A stretch of 64,000 nt of DNA from contig NZ_OMPO01000001.1 of assembly GCF_900292035.1 (NCBI RefSeq), forward strand, positions 1,619,192 to 1,683,191, read 5' to 3'. Origin of the DNA: Blastococcus sp. Marseille-P5729. GTDB taxonomy: Bacteria; Actinomycetota; Actinomycetes; Mycobacteriales; Antricoccaceae. The position numbers and the translations under genes are program-made. Position 1 is the stretch's first letter. Each line of letters starts with the position of its first letter. This document shows positions 47,301 through 52,934 of this stretch, piece by piece. The notes under the pieces were generated by a model, which was given only the letters and a program-made list of their open reading frames with translations, was not told the DNA's origin and searched no databases.

Positions 47301-49593
47301 CGATCCAGCAACAGTGGACGGCGTGCTGAACCGGTACGTGCGAGCCCAGACCGCCGAGCAGCGCTCTCTGAACGAGTTCCTCGCGCGCCACAACCTGTCC
47401 CCTGCGGCCGGCCGCACGGGCACGGCTGCCCATCAATGGGTCCTACGGCTGGCCAGCGTCGAGAGACAGCTGCAGGCCGAGGACGCGGCGCGCGGCATCA
47501 CTGAGACACGGCACTACCGGGATCGAATCCTGTCGGCGGCAGGCGTGCCATCCGGCTTGCCGTCGGTGCAGCATTTCCTGCAACGCTCGATCGTCGGCGT
47601 GGGCTTCGGGGCCGGCGCTCAGCTGGGCCTGGCCGCCGGCCTGTTCGGATTGGGCCCGGTAGGTATCGCCATTGCGACGAGTGCCGGCCTGCTGGCCGGG
47701 GCGCTCGGCGGCGGCGCGGAGTTCCTCGCCGCCCGGTACGCGGAGAACTCCGAGGCCACCGCGAAACCGGCGTTGGCGAGCGGGTCCAGGTCGGACCTGC
47801 GCAACTACGCGAAGGTGGCGTGGCATCACCGCAAGCTGATGGATGTCCTGATCGGGCAGATCGACCCCGAGCGGCGGTACGCCGGTGGCGAAACGGCGCC
47901 CGCCGCGCTCGATGAGGCGACCGAGCTGGCGCTCACCGAGACGCTCCGCCGCTATCTGCAAGCGCCGGACGGCGTCCGGCAGACGTCCCCGACGCTGGCT
48001 CACTGGAGCGTGATCGGCGGCAAGTTCTCCGGCCCGATGCTGGTCGAGGCGATGGTCGAGCTCGCGACAGGTGACGTCAAGGCCACGGTGGACAAGCTCG
48101 CGAACGGGTTCGCGCAGGCCTGGGGCGAGGCGAAGGCCAAGAACGTGCAGCTGGATGCCAAGCTGCGCTTCGACGCGTACGCCCGTAGGGCGATCGCAGC
48201 CATCTTCGAGCCGCTCAATCGCCGCGGGTCGTTGCTGGACGTGCCGGAGGGGCCATGGCACGGGCCGTTGCCCACGGCCCCGCCGCCGACCCGCCCTCCG
48301 CGCCCGGAGGTCTTCCCGGACCCCGACACACTGCTGCACCGCATCATCAAGGTCGGCGACGATCAGTGCGCCTACGACCCGACCCGCCTCTGCACCTGTC
48401 CCGGATGGCAGCAGTGCCCGCTGGCAGAGGCGATCGGCATGGCCAGATCGGCAGCGCAGCTCCCTGCCCCCACTCGCGTGCCCACGACGATCGTCTCCGG
48501 CGATCCCGGAGATCCCGGCGATCCTGGAGATCCTGGCGATCCTGGAGATCGTGGAGATCGTGGAGATCCCGGCAGCGATCGCGACCGTAGCCCGCTGCCG
48601 CCCGAGCACGTCACCACCGACCAGGCGGACAGTCCGATGGCCGGCGCTAGCGACCCGGACGGCAGGTTGCCCGATCCGGGCGAGCCGGGCGAGGTCGTGT
48701 GCGACCCGATCCCGGCCGCGCGGGCGGTCGTTCCTGGCCCGGCGGGCGACCCAGGCGGGGCCGGCGATCCGGGAGACGCCGGCAATCAGGGAGGCCCCGG
48801 CGATCAGGGAGGCCCCGGCGATCGCGGCGACCCCGGGCGTCCGCCCCATCCGATGGAACCCGATCCGCAGGATCCGCCTGATGCCTGCGGGTGCGGCCCG
48901 CTCACGCGGGAAGAGCCCCCACTCGAACGGCAGCTCGACGAGGTGGTCAAGGCCGCGCTGCGGACCCTCGCTCGGCTCGGCGTGACCGCCCGGCTGCTGA
49001 GCGACACGCTCCTCGAGGTGACGTTCCCGGACGGCCGGACGCTGTATCTCGACTTCGGCCGGACCGGCGGCGTGGAGATGCTCGTGGAGCGGATCGCCGA
49101 CCGGTTGCGCATCGGCGTCCCGGTCCGGATGGCCATCGCCGACGCGTGCCTGGAGGTGGTCGCCGGCGTCGCCACGGTCGTCGCTGCGGTCCAAGGCTCG
49201 CCGATCGGCGAGCCCCTGCTCACTGCGGGCTCTACGGTCCCGTCGAACCCGGCACTCACCGCATCCGACCTGCAGAGCGTCGCCGTTCTGCAGGAGGTGG
49301 CGTACCTTCTCGACTGCGCGGTCGACGAGCGTGACGTCCTGGTCCTGCAGACCTTCCTGAACGAGGAGATCGACGCGCTCGGGCTGGACGCCGATCAGCC
49401 CCAGGCGTTCGAGCGACGGTCCCTGCTGCCTCCGGATCTGCTCAAGGATCTGCGCCGCCTGCTGCCGGATTGGGCCGATCCGGACCCCGCCGCACCGGAG
49501 ATCGGCCTACCGCGAAGCGATCCAACACCCGACGAGTCGTTCTGGGAGGACATCGCACGACTGGACCAGGTGACCACCTGGCCGACCCGCTGA
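38338..49593 (+). CDS. Giant CpnT-like type VII secretion effector candidate, 3,751 residues
   Basis: A single uninterrupted reading frame. Residues 1-340 resemble the WXG100-like CpnT N-terminal domain: W79-S-G81 in a helical hairpin, hydrophobic helices near 132-205 and Gly-rich FMGGFLGGNIGF. Residues 420-735 are a Pro/Ala/Thr linker. Two nuclease-like motifs D-x8-[D/E]-x-K-[S/A]-G lie at D1392/D1401/K1403 and D2162/E2171/K2173. Four related beta modules lie near 1587-1670, 1722-1840, 2285-2388 and 2422-2540. HELxE motifs occur at 1126 and 2527. Three hydrophobic hairpins follow near 2690-2735, 2812-2884 and 3081-3140. A Cys cluster near 3342-3365 precedes collagen-like triplets (3388-3411, 3467-3501) and a final domain (3530-3751). 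I infer a secreted effector; the activity is unproven. Confidence 0.75.
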   Translation: MAGPGDGDVKPFYLFDEARQEILGVPLDFVSLIVSFERWPDGSESAVKELGEAYEQLGEAFSVGAEELAAAAAVMLDSWSGPSAELFAEIANALLSGSEPGAGLHAIIQQASGTAQATYEFAFELEVAKHSINIAFWMAVAQIIVSVTVSLATAWIPGVNAVTAAVSVSGVGAARAMFASMVKVAFTRLLAAARRRVIAVFAAPRALAGQLSRLPSAVPALLRQLPEAAQVMRPSVVRMVREGAPKVVRVGLREGSQEVFEYLIVEVPAVLLAGGDLDDVLDLRHGLVDNFMGGFLGGNIGFAGTSLPGLGPLLEGAFRRDGFAGWMSRVLYNGAVNYTTIGTHQLLDSLIRGDGIDLSGFGSFDDATIILLNSGIRGNSFDPATPEFYIDGPRRIGDLLDYARTDRAEKLQTARQPLGSPPSTASADGAPSGTPAVPDVGSSRDDAPGPGTSGGPASGPAGSSGRSGGPQTGGPSAGGPSARVPGPTTPSLSPGDAGHQPAEQTDPTSPAAAEPAPQLPDDLPRESAHSEPGPPPDGPPSRDVPAIPAHIEPADASPSPANPTQAEPADTTDPPAGSTPDEPAGSAPGPAAPAGHSGAGEFIGAAEHAPALASPEPPAVPAAGDTAAGDTATADEAPPAREASFDAAATNEAPSFDEAAPDGETGRSRDDALVGDPGAGDTDRSESIEARHDAAPGEFQETGGAHQPTSGDEAPTTYERVEGHQSSPDGQDLAVVPAPLAVGNDTGAVTPVEAARRAEQAAAILRSRNDVTATTKHVRDFLRRDGRTVELDGRPLTDELMLQVKESLFGLHDADTSKDIDPWVADAWLRIADGAITESDLMLLQHQTRVLTAMESGLTDPTNLHEAADEDYPWALEADETSLDRLYEFTDDQASPPEAKGINDGRAAELSDENGDVDHGDLPVRTPEHDRRGGDRQADPPSVGRPREQPEAGISNGRPHPAEHGQRPDGAVPGHGDDLGLTPRRQADGDAGSVEISSGATQLRLPLLNPSQEARFLEASVAAKLLPDDPAAAGALYLQVKKLEVMHQRNYVSLPLKPDGSSFTLDDATALLEYLGTTVHRLPDADGTAQRRFDAHPQLVEALLRLVTGNTFHHRTFTNDVNFLRHELLEMSLVEQGTSYQAAHAETTQTYPVDLSTFPAGTPLTDALYESLSVEALLTAHMPANPIGALRDLTWVRNEGTRYDYELRYPKARHAVQVASTSRKLQQRGNALARGVELLGFDALQTMWRQSGNAKVLWDHLRATSPFPIDDSIAQRPDDLDQLQQRVQDAFLDLEALRTTLELTPAELTKLVDSATRALGTARDRGYEQVYVEMHGRPPEPGYQMEPNARDWNGVTPATSGWQSVQQYITGLLGSFVPALQRVYDAAWVHFDGVRGRTFLDVKSGYQYIAPGEDLDLSVSSSLKKELEVLAEHLHAYDLSAGMPNLVWINESPLTSKNGDPRYTLRASVERALSALQEAGQSTTGPTTRVVAFRLNPDTEVDSLSATVVVLVQGVEVEVEYRLRSIEQDAVAALAPQLEAAQQQRADYESRAREDVARLTRDGVIHAGAHSGRIDGAADPVLARLGERTEALTGSTRLRRGADGSYYSHLTPSGNPVSWSVEASTDGSAGVHRAADPEPGTAPYVVTLPADASPDLLATLIEDLNVRVDSETEPRPRSRGQVPATFASRLTHHAQTYPELRSLWESGRSATLAAARQQLSRWAEREIGPFETYLDGPASGQPRSIVLDPGDSLRATITTAAGTELQFQVRGGSTATVMHDGDAHTLQPQAVFDLPGADPRPGEVYEVVLPFTLDPAQVEATLVAAIVALSDTVDGNPHTEPLLHSPYDEITAPPGSGPPTEVAPDRPWAWLWTHGTTSDRAALAQLRVLEARRDEAIAQASREGRDYGSRMDEYAIDADLHRFQQARGISERAGTTLPGDIFRDGAFAAAVDSTEQTVHLDTSEFLQRDYAQRSELHRDELARHGLPPFDVRDIGPFGSPTTDQLRAAAWAFDDATVLAAPAELRVKAQSGKKAIRTAFLREADAWQADIDRRVADGQDRATAAREVFVRRLASSPSAPVNEYARSLVTMLHLNRWLAQVATAYSRYGISLPEGIQFSIESITPGEGRGPRFEVRFSGLEFGITFEAMALHPADQQTLRTWDAYLGGFLIELKAGAYTAHPRQEGGQILTSLLLGMHDAGTIKIAKVFAVHTPGADMKMSDQLTKAIREHLRHFPGSVDPALRPAPNQYAGTFARRLAAQHQPDGPRDEDSHGVLGEKLSERDPDGELAIERRLRAAGTPITELSTLRPGREYHHRTPHGRSVVWQVAVEPTSTPDRPSGSALRVERLRDGPDVSVFRVHAAAQVSTDQLVTAIQAMNAQVDQVTGAASPVAESRFHSSPLSALWNRLRAWLGLESTRERIERVMAEQLVLEGEPARTSTLPLLAAATGLTDLRPVAPGEYRATTATGQEVAVRIVVGQTDYASPSERYRSPAEYRQLHPRSDGTPLWEVTISHGLPLDSLGEAIAHELAEIGAYYIGHGTVDYLARDAPPVDFLSPQDLSRHDLGRLGQLKYLSLIANPKQGHGFFARRRARQELAKLITYLGFDGSVYLDPDSRTMTRAQAIQAANRADVHAVAGTAAEEQQFAKRLAGVPPELVPVILDSALHTALAPSAAGHPDRRRVAIRPVLTQTVAWGVSTALLMVATGPVAPALLAFSAGVRLLTAGIQTEAEYRFARENARLETTQRALSAFRGVTDQRAADLLARDAGEILTGRARSGRSQLTSDIQQLLLDDAQTPLDSEGRVASRPFFFLRYASTGLAVLSLPVLGLTALDLAGVSSMLGPAALSHLGLPTAIGGLLASKTVIDGLRGLANSEAELRLAQRTDDAKQEVRESYRSSLSRDRGNAIVEVTREAARRHRAAAEKWAFEVLRHRDWSQHRTGPAPAVGPEPELGAYLEQVLGERTSERILISASLAELRRLTERAEASHDPATVDGVLNRYVRAQTAEQRSLNEFLARHNLSPAAGRTGTAAHQWVLRLASVERQLQAEDAARGITETRHYRDRILSAAGVPSGLPSVQHFLQRSIVGVGFGAGAQLGLAAGLFGLGPVGIAIATSAGLLAGALGGGAEFLAARYAENSEATAKPALASGSRSDLRNYAKVAWHHRKLMDVLIGQIDPERRYAGGETAPAALDEATELALTETLRRYLQAPDGVRQTSPTLAHWSVIGGKFSGPMLVEAMVELATGDVKATVDKLANGFAQAWGEAKAKNVQLDAKLRFDAYARRAIAAIFEPLNRRGSLLDVPEGPWHGPLPTAPPPTRPPRPEVFPDPDTLLHRIIKVGDDQCAYDPTRLCTCPGWQQCPLAEAIGMARSAAQLPAPTRVPTTIVSGDPGDPGDPGDPGDPGDRGDRGDPGSDRDRSPLPPEHVTTDQADSPMAGASDPDGRLPDPGEPGEVVCDPIPAARAVVPGPAGDPGGAGDPGDAGNQGGPGDQGGPGDRGDPGRPPHPMEPDPQDPPDACGCGPLTREEPPLERQLDEVVKAALRTLARLGVTARLLSDTLLEVTFPDGRTLYLDFGRTGGVEMLVERIADRLRIGVPVRMAIADACLEVVAGVATVVAAVQGSPIGEPLLTAGSTVPSNPALTASDLQSVAVLQEVAYLLDCAVDERDVLVLQTFLNEEIDALGLDADQPQAFERRSLLPPDLLKDLRRLLPDWADPDPAAPEIGLPRSDPTPDESFWEDIARLDQVTTWPTR
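48499..48570 (+). repeat. 9-bp repeats encoding Gly-Asp-Pro/Arg triplets
   Basis: Eight units of the form GGNGATCCN encode GDP/GDR triplets (residues 3388-3411 of the giant protein). The DNA itself is nearly periodic, so length variation between strains is likely. Confidence 0.85.
48736..48840 (+). repeat. Second collagen-like Gly-X-Y tract
   Basis: Eleven Gly-X-Y triplets (residues 3467-3501), including a duplicated 18-bp GGCGATCAGGGAGGCCCC unit. With the first tract it flanks an acidic/Pro-rich linker before the C-terminal domain. Confidence 0.85.
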
Positions 49594-49647
49594 CGGCCGC
49601 CCCGGATGAGCCGAGCATCGCTCGTGTGCGAGGCCCCGCAGGATCAC

Positions 49648-50301
49648 TCACACGACGTCGAGGACCGCCGCGCCGACCGCGAGCAATGCCCGTGCCTCGT
49701 CCAGCATCAGGTTGCCCGCCTCCAGCTGCGGGTCGCCGTCCGCCGATGCGCTCTGCTCGCGCAGGGTGTCGATCTCCTCCCCGAGGCCGCGCACCTCATG
49801 CGCCCTGGTCCAGAGATGCATGCCGAGGCGGGAGACGAAGACCGGCTCACCGCCGGGGTAGCCCAGGGCGAAGGTATCCGGCGCCGCTCGCAGGTTGCCG
49901 AGTCCGCTCATGAAGGCGACCAGCCGATGGCGGCCAGCGAACTCGGTCATGCTGGCCGTGGACCCGCGGTCGAGGCGGTAGGCCAGGCCGGCCGCCCGCA
50001 GGTCGTCGATCGCGGAGCCGACGTCGGCCCGATTGAGCAGGGGGCCGGCGTCACCCGGCCGGCTCCTTCGGTCGTGATCGTCCAGCTCGAGGTAGGCCCT
50101 CGCCAGTCCGTCGACATCGACCGGAGCAATCCGCGAGGGCGTGGGGCGATGGCCGCGCATCAGCACCCAGAGGTTCCAGTGCGCCGGATATACCGAGATG
50201 ATCTCCCGCCCGCGGCGGATCTGGTAGAGCTCGACCGCGCCTCGCTCATTCGAGCCCATCACGCCCACTGGGTGCCCGATCGGCAGCAGGTCCTCGATCA
50301 T
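49648..50301 (-). CDS. Fourth member of a tandem paralogue cassette, unknown function
   Basis: A 217-residue soluble protein, unrecognised. It follows the same outline as the three upstream genes: an N-terminal strand pair (LLPIGHPVGVMGS), an aromatic helix (YPAHWNLWVLMRG), a winged-helix-like part ending DVGSAIDDLRAAGLAYRLD, a middle strand region, and a helical tail (LMLDEARALLAVGAAVLDVV). ATG 50301 is 5 bases after the upstream stop. Last gene of a four-gene operon convergent with the giant effector gene. Confidence 0.55.
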   Translation of the reverse strand: MIEDLLPIGHPVGVMGSNERGAVELYQIRRGREIISVYPAHWNLWVLMRGHRPTPSRIAPVDVDGLARAYLELDDHDRRSRPGDAGPLLNRADVGSAIDDLRAAGLAYRLDRGSTASMTEFAGRHRLVAFMSGLGNLRAAPDTFALGYPGGEPVFVSRLGMHLWTRAHEVRGLGEEIDTLREQSASADGDPQLEAGNLMLDEARALLAVGAAVLDVV

Positions 50302-50306
50302 CTCGC

Positions 50307-50954
50307 CTAGCTCCCGCGATGGGTGGTCAGGTCGAGGGCCAACGCCCCGGCGGAGATCAGGTCGGGCGCGTAGCTGAAGAAAGCGTCGACCAGGTCGCCA
50401 GGGTCGGCACCCTCGTGGAGGCCCCCAGCGGCAACCTGTCTCGCCACGACCTCGTCGCACGCCGAGAGCAGCGAGCCATGGGCTGCCGAGAGCACGTAGA
50501 CGCTGTACACCGACGGCGGAACCAGCGCCAGCGGCGCGGCCGGCATACCGATCAGCGCCATACCGCGCAGGTCGGGCAGCACCCCGGCGCCCACCGCGCG
50601 GGGCAGCGCACGCAATCGAGCAGCGAGGCCGATCGTGTCGTCTCCGGGAATCACGATCGAGGCCACGAGCCGTTCGTCGGCGAGCTGCTGGAGTACCGAG
50701 CCCGGGTCGCTCATCCCGGCATTCGATGCCTCGGCGAGCACGTCGTCCAATCCCCGGCTGGGCACCGCTCCGGGATCAGCCGGCTCGGGGAGCCGGCGGC
50801 AGTGCTGCCACAGCCGGTACTCCCGCTCATCGAGCGTCACGGTCTCGCCCGCGCGATGCACCAACCAATGCTGCCGTTCGTCCTGCCAGACCTCGCCGAT
50901 ATCGACCCCGATCGCGAGCACGACCTGCTGGGGCTGTGCGTCCGGAGCGCTCAT
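50307..50954 (-). CDS. Third member of a tandem paralogue cassette, unknown function
   Basis: A 215-residue protein. VVLAIGVDIGEVW starts it, then VTLDEREYRLWQHCRRL, and a winged-helix-like region ending SVLQQLADERLVASIVI. A hydrophobic beta region (ALIGMPAAPLALVPPSVYSV) and a helical tail (LVDAFFSYAPDLISAGALAL) follow. The order matches the other three members, although identity is low. Its ATG overlaps the upstream stop by 4 bases. No signal peptide; no known motif. Confidence 0.55.
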   Translation of the reverse strand: MSAPDAQPQQVVLAIGVDIGEVWQDERQHWLVHRAGETVTLDEREYRLWQHCRRLPEPADPGAVPSRGLDDVLAEASNAGMSDPGSVLQQLADERLVASIVIPGDDTIGLAARLRALPRAVGAGVLPDLRGMALIGMPAAPLALVPPSVYSVYVLSAAHGSLLSACDEVVARQVAAGGLHEGADPGDLVDAFFSYAPDLISAGALALDLTTHRGS

Positions 50955-51556
50955 GTGGTCCGCTCCGACCGGGCGCGGTCGAAATAGCCGGCGCCGCGCG
51001 CGACGAGCGAGGCACAGGAGAGCACCAGCGCCCGCACGTCCTCCGGGTTGGCATCATCCGGAGGGGGGCTGGCGCCGGGCTGTGCGCTCATTCGGCGGGC
51101 AGCCTCCGCGAGGGACGGCGACCGCGGTGCCCGGGTCCAGACCTCCAGTTCGCGCTCGGTCAGCGGGACGACCAGTCCAGGCTGCTCGAAGCCCACCGCC
51201 GGACCCGTCGGCAGGTCGCAGACCACCATCAGGGACACGAACCGGATCGTCTCTGCGAGCTCGACGATCTCGTCGCCCACGTCGTCCACGTCGCCCACGT
51301 CGTCCACGGAGCAGGCGATCGCGGCGCCGACGTCCTCCATCTGGGCCCAGGCCGATTCGAGGTCGCCGTCGAACGAGGCGCTCAGCTCATCGAGCGACAC
51401 CGGCTTGCCGTCCGTCCCGTGGGCAGACCGCCACAGGCGGGCCGCGTCGTGCTCCAGCGCGGCGACCTCCCGCCCGATGCGCAGCAGCAGGCCGGCGTCG
51501 GGCCCCGGCGAGGGGGGGCCGAAGGAGCAGCCGACCGCGAGCACCAGCGGGCTCAT
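50951..51556 (-). CDS. Second member of a tandem paralogue cassette, unknown function
   Basis: A 201-residue acidic protein. PLVLAVGCSFG aligns with the start of the third member, and VAALEHDAARLWRSAHG with its aromatic helix. VDDVGDVDDVGDE is encoded by an 18-bp tandem repeat. The tail DVRALVLSCASLVARGAGYF aligns with the other tails. The start overlaps the first gene's stop as ATGA, so all four are translationally linked. Confidence 0.55.
   Translation of the reverse strand: MSPLVLAVGCSFGPPSPGPDAGLLLRIGREVAALEHDAARLWRSAHGTDGKPVSLDELSASFDGDLESAWAQMEDVGAAIACSVDDVGDVDDVGDEIVELAETIRFVSLMVVCDLPTGPAVGFEQPGLVVPLTERELEVWTRAPRSPSLAEAARRMSAQPGASPPPDDANPEDVRALVLSCASLVARGAGYFDRARSERTT
51274..51309. 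repeat. Perfect 18-bp tandem duplication inside the second paralogue
   Basis: Two identical copies of TCGCCCACGTCGTCCACG (51274-51291, 51292-51309) encode the repeated VDDVGD segment on the minus strand. Confidence 0.85.
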
Positions 51557-52179
51557 CGAGCCGCACCTGTTGCGTCCAGATAGGCGGCGGACCAAGCCAG
51601 CAGCTCGGGAAGGCCGAGGACGCCCTCGAGCAGCTGGGTCGCCAGCCCCATCTCTCGCACGGCCATGTCATCGGCGGTCTCGGCCAGCCCGCCGGGCTCT
51701 ACGGCGCCCAGCAAGGTCTCGCTGACATCGGACCACATCAGCGCTCCGTACATCGCCGCGCCGACGTCGATGATCGTCTGGCCGAGCACCCCGACCTCGA
51801 ACCGCCCTGGTAGGTCGGCCGCGGGTCCGTAGCCGTTGACCGCCGACTGCAGCCGGACGGAGCCCGCGAATGCGTGGACCGCGTCGTAATCGACGGGGAC
51901 GGCGCTCACCAACCCGGCACTGATCAGCGTCTGCAGATCCGCGGACCTGTCGTCCAGGCCGCGGGCATCGGCCAGCGTCTGCAACGACTCGACGGTCGGC
52001 GGGGCATCCAGCGCACCGAGGTCGCGGACGAGGCGCCAGCAGTCGAACAACCGCTCAGGTAGCTCTGCATAGGAATCGCCCACCCGCACGCGGGGCGCGC
52101 CGCGCTCGCCGTCCGAGGCGAAGGCTCGCCCGAGAGATTGCCCGAGCGGGAACAGCAGGTCGTGCGCGGCGGCCAGCAT
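51553..52179 (-). CDS. First member of a tandem paralogue cassette, unknown function
   Basis: A 208-residue protein. Outline: N-terminal LLFPLGQSLGRAF, aromatic helix LPERLFDCWRLVRDL, a winged-helix-like region ending ADLQTLISAGLVSAVPVD, a middle region (RFEVGVLGQTIIDVGAAMYG) and tail LLEGVLGLPELLAWSAAYL. ATG 52179 is 7 bases after a TAGACT -10 box, so it is probably leaderless; an upstream GTG (52200) is less likely because the box lies inside it. First gene of the cassette. Confidence 0.55.
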   Translation of the reverse strand: MLAAAHDLLFPLGQSLGRAFASDGERGAPRVRVGDSYAELPERLFDCWRLVRDLGALDAPPTVESLQTLADARGLDDRSADLQTLISAGLVSAVPVDYDAVHAFAGSVRLQSAVNGYGPAADLPGRFEVGVLGQTIIDVGAAMYGALMWSDVSETLLGAVEPGGLAETADDMAVREMGLATQLLEGVLGLPELLAWSAAYLDATGAAR

Positions 52180-52186
52180 GCCTCGA

Positions 52187-52192
52187 AGTCTA
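52187..52192 (-). promoter_or_regulatory. -10 box TAGACT of the paralogue cassette
   Basis: TAGACT on the minus strand, 7 bases, then ATG 52179. A separate TACGAT box on the other strand drives alkB. Confidence 0.45.
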
Positions 52193-52219
52193 TCCAGCAC
52201 CCCGGCAGGTCGGCGCGGC

Positions 52220-52225
52220 TACGAT
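52220..52225 (+). promoter_or_regulatory. -10 box TACGAT, leaderless alkB start
   Basis: TACGAT, 6 bases, then ATG 52232. It decides against the longer in-frame start at 52178. Confidence 0.5.
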
Positions 52226-52231
52226 GGCGCG

Positions 52232-52927
52232 ATGGACCAGCCGCGGCTGTTCGAGACGCCGCCCGCCGTCCGGCAGGTGAGAGAAGTCGCCCCGGGCGCG
52301 GTGCACCTGCCGGGATACCTCTCGCTGGAGCAGCAGCGGCATCTCGTCGACGCGTTCCGCCAGTGGGCATCCGGACCGGTGCCGGCGCACCGTACGAAGG
52401 TTCGCGGCCATGAGATGTCTGTGCGCACGGTATGCCTGGGCTGGCACTGGTCGCCGTACCGGTACACGCGGGAGGCGATCGACGTCAACGGCGCCGTCGT
52501 CCCGCCGATGCCCGAATGGCTCGTGCGGGCCGGGCGCGACGCGGTGCAGGCGGCGTACGGCTCGAACACGGACGCGGAGGCCTGCCCGGCCGGGGAGGAG
52601 GGCGGTTACACCCCGGACACGGCGCTGCTGAACTACTACGACGCGACGGCCCGGATGGGCATGCATCAGGACAAGGACGAGCGCTCGCTGGCCCCGATCG
52701 TGTCCTTCAGCGTCGGCGATGCCTGCCTGTTCCGGTTTGGCAACACCGAGACCCGCATCAGGCCGTACGTCGACCTTCGGCTGGAGTCCGGCGACCTGTT
52801 CGTCTTCGGCGGTGAATCCCGGCTGGCGTATCACGGCGTCCCGAAGATCTACCCGAGTACGGCACCCGAGGGCTGCGGCCTCGCCGAGGGCCGCCTCAAC
52901 TACACCCTCCGCCACACCGGTCTTTGA
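52232..52927 (+). CDS. alkB: AlkB-type DNA dealkylation dioxygenase
   Basis: Fe(II)/2-oxoglutarate oxygenase that removes alkyl groups from DNA bases. The 231-residue protein has the iron triad: H and D in MGMHQDKDE, and H in YHGVPK. The 2OG-binding Arg lies in the C-terminal RLNYTLR. The substrate lid segment TALLNYYDATARMG is typical. Probably leaderless. Divergent from the four-paralogue cassette. Confidence 0.9.
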   Translation: MDQPRLFETPPAVRQVREVAPGAVHLPGYLSLEQQRHLVDAFRQWASGPVPAHRTKVRGHEMSVRTVCLGWHWSPYRYTREAIDVNGAVVPPMPEWLVRAGRDAVQAAYGSNTDAEACPAGEEGGYTPDTALLNYYDATARMGMHQDKDERSLAPIVSFSVGDACLFRFGNTETRIRPYVDLRLESGDLFVFGGESRLAYHGVPKIYPSTAPEGCGLAEGRLNYTLRHTGL

Positions 52928-52934
52928 CCCGGGG

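Noticed and set aside
48499-48570. Short periodic repeats as a CRISPR-like array
   Set aside because: Units are 9 bp with no spacers and encode Gly-Asp-Pro triplets in frame.
47443-49194. 583-codon minus-strand frame opposite the end of the giant gene
   Set aside because: It is low-complexity, Arg/Gly/Ala-rich and mirrors the codon pattern of the plus-strand gene; the GDP repeats read as Ile/Ala/Gly repeats. No start site.
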